A DNA stretch of 5,216 nt from Bacillota bacterium. Lineage in GTDB: Bacteria > Bacillota > UBA994 > UBA5500. The stretch lies in contig JAEZJZ010000026.1 in the NCBI GenBank assembly GCA_023436245.1, positions 1 through 5,216 of the forward strand. Reading direction: 5' to 3'. The translations under genes were made by a program, and so were the position numbers. Positions 1 through 5,216 of the stretch are shown piece by piece (position 1 is the first letter of the stretch; each line of letters opens with the position of its first letter). The notes beneath the pieces were generated by a model. That model ran no database searches and was not told where the DNA came from. It saw nothing but the letters and a program-made list of their open reading frames with translations.

Positions 1-158
1 CAGAAATGGCCTATGTGGTGCCCGCCAAGATCATGGCGATGACTGTGATCGACCTGCTACACGACGGTGCTAAGGCGGGCGAGCAGGTGAAGGCTGAGTT
101 CAAGCCCCGCATGTCCAAGGATGAGTATCTGGCCATGTGGGAAAAGCTGTTGCGCTAG
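1..158 (+). CDS. M20-family amidohydrolase, C-terminal fragment (5' end outside window)
   Basis: The reading frame is open from the window edge (first full codon at 3) and gives the last 51 residues of a protein ending at TAG 156-158. The end contains AKIMAMTVIDLLHDG followed by a Lys/Glu-rich helix and the closing stretch KPRMSKDEYLAMWEKLLR. This resembles the C-terminus of M20 metallopeptidase-like amidohydrolases of the AbgB (p-aminobenzoyl-glutamate hydrolase) or hippurate hydrolase type, where a helix like 'KAMAxTAIDLL' precedes 'AKxEF'. These enzymes hydrolyse amide bonds of acylated or conjugated amino acids in the cytoplasm. The metal ligands lie upstream and cannot be seen, so the family call rests on the tail and on the membrane-protein genes that follow 32 bases later. 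Substrate unknown; another M20 subgroup is possible. Confidence 0.6.
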   Translation, partial: EMAYVVPAKIMAMTVIDLLHDGAKAGEQVKAEFKPRMSKDEYLAMWEKLLR

Positions 159-176
159 TTCCGAAATAGCATAGAT

Positions 177-184
177 GAGGAGGT
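177..184 (+). promoter_or_regulatory. Shine-Dalgarno site for the DUF3100 gene
   Basis: GAGGAGGT sits 6 bases before the GTG at 191. It fixes the non-ATG start of the downstream gene and lies in the 32-base gap after the amidohydrolase stop, where no promoter or terminator is visible, consistent with one operon. Confidence 0.85.
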
Positions 185-190
185 AAACCA

Positions 191-979
191 GTGAAGCAAA
201 GAGAATGGAGAATCCATTTGCTCTGCTTGGTGATGGTGATCATCGCCGAGTTGATCGGCACCAAGCGCTATCAATTGGGCCCTGGCACCGTTCTGCTCTT
301 GCCAATGCTCTACGCATTGGTGATCGGCATGTTCCTGCCGTTGTTTAAACTGGTTAATCGTACGGACATGGAGATGGCATCCCCATTCATCGGCCTGTCT
401 GTGATGTTCCTTACCGCCAAGATGGGCACCACCATCGGACCCAACCTAGCAAAGGTGCTCTCAGCCGGTCCGGCCCTGCTGCTGCAGGAGCTCGGCAACC
501 TAGGCACCATCTTCTTTGCCTTGCCGGTGGCCGTGCTCGTGTTCAAGATGGGGCGCGAGGCGATAGGTGCTGCCTTCTCCATCTCGCGCGAAGGCTCACT
601 GGCCATCGTCGGCGACCTCTACGGGCTGGACAGCCCCGAAGGTCAAGGTGTGATGGGTGCATACATCACCGGAACTCTCTTTGGAGCTGTTTTTAACGGC
701 CTGATGGTGGGACTGTTGATCAGTTTCGGTCTGTTCCACCCTTATGCGCTGGCCATGGCCTGTGGCACTGGCAGCGCCTCGATGATGGCGGCAGCATTGG
801 GTCCGGTCGTGGCGGCGTATCCCGCCATGGAGGTCGAGCTCAGCGCCTATGCTGCCACTAGCCAATTGCTGACCAGCGTGGACGGCCTGTATATGAGTCT
901 GTTCATGGGGATTCCCATGACGGAATGGCTCTATCGCAGGTTGGGTGGCAGGCCAGCTAAGCAGGGGGTGAAGAGATGA
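191..979 (+). CDS. DUF3100-type integral membrane protein, probable transporter subunit
   Basis: A 262-residue, very hydrophobic protein starting at GTG with a strong Shine-Dalgarno site. Likely membrane segments are near residues 8-24, 33-53, 64-80, 93-118, 152-180, 185-210 and 222-242. The opening (LVMVIIAELIGTKRYQLGPG, then LLPMLYALVIG) and the central GREAIGAAFSISREGSLAIV, GLDSPEG and GTLFGAVFNG blocks are what I recognise as the DUF3100 family, which has no assigned function. A small-residue motif GTGSASMMAAALGP (192-205) resembles the glycine-rich hairpin or broken-helix motifs of elevator-type secondary transporters. It follows an M20 amidohydrolase and overlaps the next membrane-protein gene by ATGA, so translation is probably coupled and the two proteins may form one transporter. 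Family recognition is from memory; the transport role is inferred. Confidence 0.7.
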   Translation: MKQREWRIHLLCLVMVIIAELIGTKRYQLGPGTVLLLPMLYALVIGMFLPLFKLVNRTDMEMASPFIGLSVMFLTAKMGTTIGPNLAKVLSAGPALLLQELGNLGTIFFALPVAVLVFKMGREAIGAAFSISREGSLAIVGDLYGLDSPEGQGVMGAYITGTLFGAVFNGLMVGLLISFGLFHPYALAMACGTGSASMMAAALGPVVAAYPAMEVELSAYAATSQLLTSVDGLYMSLFMGIPMTEWLYRRLGGRPAKQGVKR

Positions 980-1422
980 AGATTCAGGATGCACTTCGCG
1001 TTTGGATAATCACTGCGCTAATCACCGTCGTGGGCAACTATCTCGGCTATGACATCAACCCAATCAAGGCTATTCCCGGAATGCTTATACTGCTGGTCAT
1101 TGTCATGCTGGGCTATCTGGCCTCGAAGTACTCGCCGATCAAGCTGCCGAGCATCGCCTACATTTCGGCGCTGGCGATCATTGCCTCCGTTCCTGGTGTG
1201 CCTGGCGCCGAAGCAGTGATCAAGCATGTCGGCAGCGTGCAGTTCCTGGCCCTTTGCACCCCCATCTTGGCCTACGCCGGTATCTCCATCGGCAAGGACA
1301 TGGAGGGCTTCAAAAAGCAGGGCTTAAAAATCATCGTCACAGCCCTGCTTACATTCATTGGCACCTTCGTCGGGTCCGCGATCATCGCTCAAGTCGTGCT
1401 GGCCCTGACCGGCGTTATCTAG
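976..1422 (+). CDS. Small polytopic membrane protein, probable partner of the DUF3100 protein
   Basis: A 148-residue protein with about five membrane segments (roughly residues 8-24, 33-50, 56-72, 88-106 and 117-145). The ATG at 976 overlaps the upstream stop as ATGA, with GGGGGTG (964-970... core) five bases before it, so translation is likely coupled. I do not recognise a named family. Visible traits are a central conserved-looking block PILAYAGISIGKDMEGFKKQG (split here: 96-108 and 109-116) between two hydrophobic stretches, and a Gly/Ala-rich last helix containing FIGTFVGSA. The gene ends with two tandem stops (TAG TAG, 1420-1425). Small size, hydrophobicity and overlap with the DUF3100 gene suggest the second subunit of a two-component membrane transporter, as in other split carriers; this is inference. 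There is no sign of truncation. Confidence 0.75.
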   Translation: MKIQDALRVWIITALITVVGNYLGYDINPIKAIPGMLILLVIVMLGYLASKYSPIKLPSIAYISALAIIASVPGVPGAEAVIKHVGSVQFLALCTPILAYAGISIGKDMEGFKKQGLKIIVTALLTFIGTFVGSAIIAQVVLALTGVI

Positions 1423-1552
1423 TAGGGCCTCAAGACTGAGACTGTGGCATACAGAACCTATGCACACCCGAACTCAGTTGTCCTGAGACTGGAAGCCGTA
1501 CGGTGGATCTTCGGTTGACCAATGCTAGTCTCTTATGCTCCTCCCGCATTTT
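1423..1552. other. Untranslated stretch between the operon stop and its terminator
   Basis: About 130 bases separate the tandem stops from the terminator hairpin. The only structure I see is a 9-base direct repeat CTGAGACTG (1436-1444 and 1483-1491) and a weak 5-bp hairpin CTCAG/CTGAG (1473-1487). No credible gene, promoter or riboswitch is visible. Confidence 0.4.
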
Positions 1553-1583
1553 CGGCGAAAGGCAATTGCCTTTCGCCGCTTTT
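1553..1583 (+). terminator. Rho-independent terminator of the M20/DUF3100 operon
   Basis: A perfect 26-bp palindrome (1553-1578; arm CGGCGAAAGGCAA and its exact complement) would fold into an 11-bp stem with an AATT loop. It is followed directly by CTTTT. The T-run is on the plus strand only (the bases left of the hairpin are TTTT, not AAAA), so it ends transcription of the upstream plus-strand operon rather than of yunB. Confidence 0.8.
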
Positions 1584-1675
1584 CTGCCTCCATGTAGGCC
1601 CGGCCGCACGAGACTGTTCAGTTTATACCTCGCAGCGGCTCGTGCTCGGCATGCTAGATCAATCAAGGTGTGCCC

Positions 1676-1732
1676 CGTAGAGGCTCGGCATGCCGAGCCG
1701 AGTCCGGCACCACAGCATGCTGTGGTGCTACG
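1676..1732. repeat. Paired GC-rich palindromes flanked by CGTAG and CTACG
   Basis: Two perfect palindromes lie 7 bases apart: an 18-bp one at 1682-1699 (GGCTCGGCATGCCGAGCC) and a 22-bp one at 1707-1728 (arm GCACCACAGCA plus its complement). Both centre on GCATGC. The pair is bounded by CGTAG (1676-1680) on the left and its complement CTACG (1728-1732) on the right. An 11-base piece of the first palindrome, GCTCGGCATGC, also occurs just upstream at 1644-1654. The arrangement resembles REP-type dispersed intergenic repeats. It lies outside every supported gene. Confidence 0.7.
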
Positions 1733-1759
1733 AACCCAAGGAAATCGGGCTTTTTGAAC

Positions 1760-1785
1760 GCTCTCGCATGCTGCGGGAGCTACGG
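1760..1785. repeat. Third GCATGC-core hairpin with CTACG tag
   Basis: GCTCTCGCA (1760-1768) pairs with TGCGGGAGC (1772-1780) around a 3-base loop, with one T.G wobble. The core again reads GCATGC and the right edge runs into CTACGG (1780-1785), matching the tag beside the neighbouring hairpin. The left arm CGCTCTCG (1759-1766) is also a perfect complement of CGAGAGCG at 1792-1799, so two exclusive foldings exist. Confidence 0.6.
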
Positions 1786-1832
1786 AGAGGACGAGAGCGA
1801 CTTTCCACGCTATGCTGCATCAACCGCTCTGT

Positions 1833-2558
1833 TTAGGGCCCGGGAAGGGGCGCACGCTCTCCGTCCGCAGGAGCCTGGTAGCCGCTGCCGAGCGGAAACG
1901 GCAGGTCAATCACTGTCTCAGGAACCTCACCCAAATAGGTGACATCAGCAATCGGCACCTGACTGTTCACCGTGACGGTATTGGTGACGAACGGAATGAC
2001 GATCTGCACTTCCGTGTAGACATCCAGGTAGATCTTGTGTCTGGTTTGGTTGATGCCAGCCTGTTCAAATGCGTCCGTGACCTCCACATTGACAGTGCCG
2101 ACCGGTATGATGGTGAAGGGAATGCGAGGGCCCATGCTGGATAGGAATTCACTGTGCAACGCCTGCCCTAAAGGAATGCGCACGACCTCGCCGCGAATGG
2201 CCGCCAGGCTCTCCTGTACCCTGAGGGTAGTGGCAGCGACAATACGATTGACCTCCATGGTGTTCACCTGCGCCCATGAGGGCTTACCGTTGAAATCGGT
2301 GTGCACGGTGATCAGCAAGCCGTATTTGATCTCCTGAGCAATTTTCGTGTTAATCGCATCGTTGATTGCCCTCGTGGCAATCACCTTTGCCCTGGCAGAT
2401 GCTATCGCCTCCAGTGAAGGTCGCAAATTTCGGTCCATCAAACTGAGGAGCTGCAATGCAATCAGCGCAATCACCAACAGAAAAATGACTGCCCTCTGCC
2501 TACCCGTCAACCAACTGCCTTGACGAACTGGTCTACGCCAGCGCCTTCTGATTGGCAT
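1833..2558 (-). CDS. yunB: Sporulation protein YunB
   Basis: A 241-residue protein, close to the roughly 250 residues of Bacillus subtilis YunB. It has a basic N-terminus, one membrane anchor (about residues 21-41) and an extracytoplasmic domain. Family-like blocks are RNLRPSLEAIASARAK (43-58), AINDAIN (64-70), IPLGQ (118-122), GPRIPFTIIPVGTVNVEV (133-150), FEQAGINQTRHKIYLDV (154-170) and PIADVTYLGEVP (192-203). In B. subtilis yunB belongs to the mother-cell sigma-E programme and is needed for normal spore formation; its biochemical activity is unknown. I chose ATG at 2558 over an upstream in-frame TTG at 2579 because GGGGGTGAGG (2570-2561) lies just before the ATG. It is divergent from the penicillin-binding protein gene and convergent with the membrane-protein operon. 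No obvious terminator with a T-run is seen downstream on this strand. Confidence 0.88.
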   Translation of the reverse strand: MPIRRRWRRPVRQGSWLTGRQRAVIFLLVIALIALQLLSLMDRNLRPSLEAIASARAKVIATRAINDAINTKIAQEIKYGLLITVHTDFNGKPSWAQVNTMEVNRIVAATTLRVQESLAAIRGEVVRIPLGQALHSEFLSSMGPRIPFTIIPVGTVNVEVTDAFEQAGINQTRHKIYLDVYTEVQIVIPFVTNTVTVNSQVPIADVTYLGEVPETVIDLPFPLGSGYQAPADGERAPLPGP

Positions 2559-2560
2559 TG

Positions 2561-2570
2561 CCTCACCCCC
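2561..2570 (-). promoter_or_regulatory. Shine-Dalgarno site deciding the yunB start
   Basis: Read on the minus strand this is GGGGGTGAGG, whose GGGGGTG core lies 5 bases before ATG 2558. No comparable site precedes the in-frame TTG at 2579, so the shorter protein is favoured. Confidence 0.7.
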
Positions 2571-2578
2571 ATCAGTCA

Positions 2579-2608
2579 AGCATATGCTATATTAGACGAG
2601 GACTATGA
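2579..2608 (-). promoter_or_regulatory. Possible sigma-E-type promoter for yunB
   Basis: On the minus strand TCATAGT (2608-2602) and CATATGCT (2586-2579) are separated by 15 bases. The known B. subtilis sigma-E consensus is about KMATATT and CATACAHT with similar spacing; the matches are 6 of 7 and 6 of 8. Transcription would start near 2572, just ahead of the ribosome site and after the alternative TTG start, which agrees with the ATG start. This is pattern matching only. Confidence 0.35.
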
Positions 2609-2651
2609 AGCGACCAGCCAGATTTCGCCTTAGTTAGAAAGCTTAGCTCTG

Positions 2652-2660
2652 TGGTATAAT
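2652..2660 (+). promoter_or_regulatory. Extended -10 promoter for the penicillin-binding protein gene
   Basis: TGGTATAAT contains a perfect -10 hexamer TATAAT (2655-2660) preceded by the TGN extension. No good TTGACA-like hexamer is found 16-18 bases upstream, which is usual for extended -10 promoters read by the housekeeping sigma factor. The start point would be near 2667, leaving a leader of about 17 bases that holds little beyond the ribosome site. Confidence 0.65.
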
Positions 2661-2668
2661 TATTCATC

Positions 2669-2676
2669 AAAGGAGG
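2669..2676 (+). promoter_or_regulatory. Shine-Dalgarno site for the penicillin-binding protein
   Basis: AAAGGAGG ends 7 bases before GTG 2684 and supports that non-ATG start; the run of Gs continues to 2679. Confidence 0.85.
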
Positions 2677-2683
2677 GGGTCTT

Positions 2684-4981
2684 GTGGTCAATCAAACAAG
2701 GCGCAATCCAACGACCAAACCCAAAAAGAAGAGAAAACTCATAGTTAAGATACCGAAGCTGATCAAGCGCTTGCTGCTGGCGGTGCTGCTACTGGGAATC
2801 CTAGGTGGCGGCGGGTTGTTCGTCTACTCGGTGGCTACCATTCCGCCGTATGATCCGAGTAAGCTCGACGTCGATTCCACCTCCAAGGTTTACGACATCA
2901 ACGGAGAGCTGATCGCTTACCTGCACGCGGAGGAGAACCGTACGCCAGTCTCACTGGATCAAATACCGCTGCACATGCAGCAGGCTGTGCTGGCGATGGA
3001 GGACTCCAACTTCTATGAGCATCACGGCATCGACCTGAAGGGCTGGGGTCGCGCGATATTCAACATGCTCAAGGGTCAGAAGTTGCAGGGCGGCAGCACG
3101 ATCACCAACCAGTTGGCAAAGCTGGCGTTTCTGACCATGGATCGCAAACCGACCCGCAAGATCCAAGAAGTGTTCGTCACGCTGCGACTGGAGCGAGACT
3201 ACTCCAAGGATGAGATTTTGGAGTTCTATCTGAATCGTCTCTTTCTGGGTGGATCGGCTCATGGAGTTCAGGCAGCTGCACAGTACTACTTCGACAAAGA
3301 CGTGCAGGAGTTGAACCTCGCGGAAGCCGCGATGATCGGCGGTATCGTCTCAGCACCTAATGCTTACAGCCCTTATGTCAACATGGAGAGGGCGAAGACC
3401 AGACAGCTGCTGGCGCTGAACAACATGGAACGATTCGGCTACATCGATGCTGCCGAGAAGCAGGCGGCCCTGGACTATGAGATCGTGCTCGGCGATCGCA
3501 AGGGCAGCGCTGCGGATTCCAAGCCGCAGTACTTCATCAACTACGTGCGGGATGAAGTGATCGACATCCTGGTTGAGGATCAGGGGTATTCGCGGGCAGA
3601 AGCCGCCGAGCTGGTCTACAAGGGCGGGCTCAAGATCAACACCACCTTGGATCTGCGCATGCAGCAAGCCGCCGAGCGGGCCATGGATGAAGGCCTAGAG
3701 GCCTGGCTCATTCCCCTCTTGGACAATAAGGACGAGCGCAACGCCAAGGATATACTGCAGCCGCAGAGCTCGATCATCCTGCTCGACTCCAAGACCGGCG
3801 GCATTCGGGCGATGATTGGGGGACGTGAGTCTCAGGGCGACCAATACAACCGCGCGGTGCAGTTGATCAAGCAACAGCCTGGGTCGGCCATCAAGCCACT
3901 GACCGTATACGGCCCGGCGCTGGAGCGGGGAGAGACGGCATCCTCGATTATTGTCGATGAGCCGATCTATGAGAATGGCGCAGACAAGGCGCCCTATCCG
4001 GTCAACTATGACGGCAAGTACCGTGGCGCGGTCACTCTGCGCTACGCCTGGCAGCAGTCGCTGAACGTCCCTGCCTGGAAGATCGCCAGGGAGAACACGG
4101 TTGACAAGATGTTCGAGTTTGCCAAGCGACTGGGCATTTCCACCCTGGTGGAACGGCCGATCAACGGCGCCAGCGATCAGAACCTGGCTGCGCTGGCCAT
4201 CGGCGGTGTAACCAAGGGTGTGATACCGCTCGAGATGGCTCGTGCTTACAGCGCCATCGGCAACAAGGGCGTACTCAATGAAACGCATGCTGTGGTGGAC
4301 ATTCGCGACAAAGCTGACCGCCTGCTCTTCCAAGCCAGGCCACAGAGTGAGGTCGTGCTCAGCGAGGAAGTCGCCTACATGATGACAGACATCATGCGGG
4401 ATGTGGTTGACTACGGCACTGCCTCCTACGTGCGCAGCTTGGGCGGCTACCAGGGACCGGCGGCCGGCAAGACTGGAACGACCAACTACAACCGTGAAGC
4501 TTGGTTCGTCGGGTTCACGCCGAATCTGACCGCCGCAGTCTATATCGGTCATGACGACAACAGCACCGGCAAGCTGGCCGGGGACAGTTCCAACCCGACG
4601 TCGCGTGGCAGACTGCCCGGAGGTTCCAGCAGCTACATCAGCTCAGGCATCTTCGGCAGAATGATGAAGTACATCAGCGCGGAGATTCCGGTCGGCGAGT
4701 TCTACCCCACCAAGCCGGAGAACATCGTCGGCCCGCTGGCAGTCGATCGCACCAACGGACTGTTGGCTGGACCTTACTGCCCACCGGGAAACATCATCTA
4801 CGAGGAATACATCAAGGGCACGGAGCCGACCACCTACTCCCAGAATGGCGCACCAGTGGAACCGCCGGAGGAAGAACCCGGCACGGAGGATCCAGGCACA
4901 GACGATCCAGGTACGGAGGATCCAGGTGATGAAGAAGATCCAGGCGACAACGGGCCGCCAGATGATGGCGGCGGGCACTGA
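2684..4981 (+). CDS. Class A penicillin-binding protein, PBP1A family (bifunctional transglycosylase/transpeptidase)
   Basis: A complete 765-residue protein that polymerises lipid II into glycan strands and cross-links the peptides on the outer face of the membrane. A Lys/Arg-rich cytoplasmic tail (1-29) leads into one membrane anchor (about 30-50). The GT51 transglycosylase domain (about 65-245) shows EDSNFYEHHG with catalytic Glu106, GGSTITNQLAK (136-146) and KDEILEFYLN with Glu180. The transpeptidase domain (about 355-665) shows the SxxK nucleophile Ser401 in PGSAIKP, SLN at 459-461 and KTG at 596-598 (GKTGTT). All three penicillin-binding motifs are intact. The end has the usual LLAGPYCPPG segment with the only cysteine (699), then an acidic Pro/Gly/Asp/Glu tail (about 725-765) with GTEDP-like repeats. 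It starts at GTG behind AAAGGAGG and has its own promoter, divergent from yunB. Length and domain order are normal for the family. Confidence 0.95.
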   Translation: MVNQTRRNPTTKPKKKRKLIVKIPKLIKRLLLAVLLLGILGGGGLFVYSVATIPPYDPSKLDVDSTSKVYDINGELIAYLHAEENRTPVSLDQIPLHMQQAVLAMEDSNFYEHHGIDLKGWGRAIFNMLKGQKLQGGSTITNQLAKLAFLTMDRKPTRKIQEVFVTLRLERDYSKDEILEFYLNRLFLGGSAHGVQAAAQYYFDKDVQELNLAEAAMIGGIVSAPNAYSPYVNMERAKTRQLLALNNMERFGYIDAAEKQAALDYEIVLGDRKGSAADSKPQYFINYVRDEVIDILVEDQGYSRAEAAELVYKGGLKINTTLDLRMQQAAERAMDEGLEAWLIPLLDNKDERNAKDILQPQSSIILLDSKTGGIRAMIGGRESQGDQYNRAVQLIKQQPGSAIKPLTVYGPALERGETASSIIVDEPIYENGADKAPYPVNYDGKYRGAVTLRYAWQQSLNVPAWKIARENTVDKMFEFAKRLGISTLVERPINGASDQNLAALAIGGVTKGVIPLEMARAYSAIGNKGVLNETHAVVDIRDKADRLLFQARPQSEVVLSEEVAYMMTDIMRDVVDYGTASYVRSLGGYQGPAAGKTGTTNYNREAWFVGFTPNLTAAVYIGHDDNSTGKLAGDSSNPTSRGRLPGGSSSYISSGIFGRMMKYISAEIPVGEFYPTKPENIVGPLAVDRTNGLLAGPYCPPGNIIYEEYIKGTEPTTYSQNGAPVEPPEEEPGTEDPGTDDPGTEDPGDEEDPGDNGPPDDGGGH
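4880..4942 (+). repeat. 15-bp tandem repeat encoding the GTEDP-type tail
   Basis: Three in-frame 15-bp units (4880-4894, 4895-4909, 4910-4924) follow the pattern GGN-ACN-GAN-GAT-CCA and encode GTEDP, GTDDP and GTEDP. A degenerate 18-bp unit (4925-4942) encodes GDEEDP. Such repeats can change copy number by slippage without shifting the frame. Confidence 0.75.
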
Positions 4982-5037
4982 TTTGATTACTCATGAGGCA
5001 ACAATAGGGGCTGTCGCAAAAAGCCCATCGACGGGCT

Positions 5038-5110
5038 GGCGCCATGCATGGCGCCCCTACGAAGGCGTATGCATGCCCCGGCCCGCGTAGGGGTCGCATG
5101 CTTGCGACCC
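5038..5110. repeat. Two palindromes linked by a CCCCTACG/CGTAGGGG inverted repeat
   Basis: A perfect 18-bp palindrome GGCGCCATGCATGGCGCC (5038-5055) is followed by CCTACG, and a hairpin with arms GGGTCGCA/TGCGACCC (5091-5110, loop TGCT) is preceded by CGTAG. The inner edges CCCCTACG (5054-5061) and CGTAGGGG (5086-5093) are exact complements, so they could pair with each other instead of with the flanking arms. Between them lies ATGCATGCC (5069-5077). The tag and core match the hairpins in the gap before yunB. Confidence 0.7.
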
Positions 5111-5151
5111 GCACCTGCAGCATCGCAGCTTATAGAACATTTGTGCACGTA

Positions 5152-5189
5152 AACGCAAGAGAGACGACCGTCGTCGTCTCTCTTGCGTT
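5152..5189. terminator. Long perfect hairpin, possible terminator
   Basis: AACGCAAGAGAGACGAC (5152-5168) is exactly complementary to 5173-5189 around a 4-base CGTC loop, giving a 17-bp stem. Only GTTATT follows on the plus strand, not a clean T-run, so intrinsic termination is uncertain. It is the strongest candidate for stopping transcripts from the penicillin-binding protein gene, about 170 bases upstream, and may equally be an internal part of the mobile element. Confidence 0.4.
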
Positions 5190-5216
5190 ATTCATGGGGT
5201 ACTACTGCGATAGCCC

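Larger units (their letters stand above)
5008..5216. mobile_element. Possible MITE-like element with terminal inverted repeats
   Basis: GGGCTGTCGCA (5008-5018) and TGCGATAGCCC (5206-5216) are inverted copies with one mismatch in 11. They bound 209 bp that contain no gene and several strong hairpins, the usual look of a small non-autonomous transposable element. It begins 26 bases after the penicillin-binding protein stop. The right repeat ends exactly at the window edge, so the target-site duplication cannot be checked and the repeat may be longer. Without flanking sequence or a second copy this stays a hypothesis. Confidence 0.45.

Noticed and set aside
596..994. A 132-codon minus-strand open frame opposite the DUF3100 gene
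   Set aside because: It is antisense to a well-supported membrane-protein gene, is rich in His and Gln as GC-rich shadow frames often are, and has no convincing ribosome site.
1423..1552. Riboswitch or attenuator ahead of the terminator at 1553
   Set aside because: It follows the operon rather than leading a gene, and only weak short pairings are visible, with no known riboswitch core recognised.
1676..1785. CRISPR array or tRNA cluster suggested by regularly spaced palindromes
   Set aside because: The hairpin arms differ from one another, spacing is irregular, no repeated unit of 25-40 bases exists, and no cloverleaf or anticodon arm is present.
1503..1942. Plus-strand open frames across the gap before yunB
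   Set aside because: They run through the terminator palindrome and the hairpin cluster, into the antisense of yunB, and have no family resemblance; the composition looks like translated repeat DNA.
2559..2579. TTG at 2579 as the yunB start, adding 7 residues
   Set aside because: The ribosome site GGGGGTGAGG falls inside that extension and serves ATG 2558; the putative promoter would also start transcription after the TTG.
4285..4297. GCATGCTGTGGTG inside the penicillin-binding protein, identical to part of the palindrome at 1715-1727
   Set aside because: It encodes a normal in-frame stretch (HAVV), lacks the complementary arm and the CTACG tag, and is best explained as chance.
3695..4552. 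A 285-codon open frame on the minus strand
   Set aside because: It lies wholly opposite the transpeptidase domain of the penicillin-binding protein, whose catalytic motifs are all intact; the antisense translation shows no recognisable domain.

Overview
The window looks like chromosomal DNA from a spore-forming member of the Bacillota (Firmicutes) with a fairly GC-rich genome. The main reason is a gene recognised as the sporulation protein YunB, supported by strong Shine-Dalgarno sites (GAGGAGGT, AAAGGAGG), GTG starts and a Gram-positive-style class A penicillin-binding protein with an acidic Pro/Gly-rich tail. No species can be named from the sequence alone.

Layout. (1) Positions 1-1422 hold a plus-strand operon: the C-terminal end of an M20-type amidohydrolase, a DUF3100-type polytopic membrane protein (191-979), and a 148-residue membrane protein (976-1422) that overlaps it by the four bases ATGA. 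(2) Positions 1423-1832 are a non-coding gap between convergent genes. It holds an intrinsic terminator (palindrome 1553-1578 plus T-run) and a cluster of GC-rich hairpins with GCATGC cores, several tagged with CTACG/CGTAG. (3) yunB lies on the minus strand (1833-2558). (4) A 125-bp divergent promoter region (2559-2683) carries an extended -10 promoter for the penicillin-binding protein and a possible sigma-E-type promoter for yunB. (5) A complete PBP1A-family bifunctional peptidoglycan synthase occupies 2684-4981. (6) Positions 4982-5216 are non-coding and look like a small mobile element. An 11-bp near-perfect terminal inverted repeat (5008-5018 / 5206-5216) encloses more hairpins of the type seen in gap 2 and a separate 17-bp-arm hairpin.

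How the genes may work together. The first operon reads as an uptake-and-hydrolysis cassette: the two membrane proteins plausibly form a split transporter, and the M20 enzyme would cleave an imported amide-linked compound; the substrate is unknown. The divergent yunB/PBP pair both concern the cell envelope: the PBP builds peptidoglycan, and YunB is a sporulation protein needed for proper spore formation in Bacillus subtilis. The most unusual content is in the two non-coding stretches, which share a family of short palindromic repeats.
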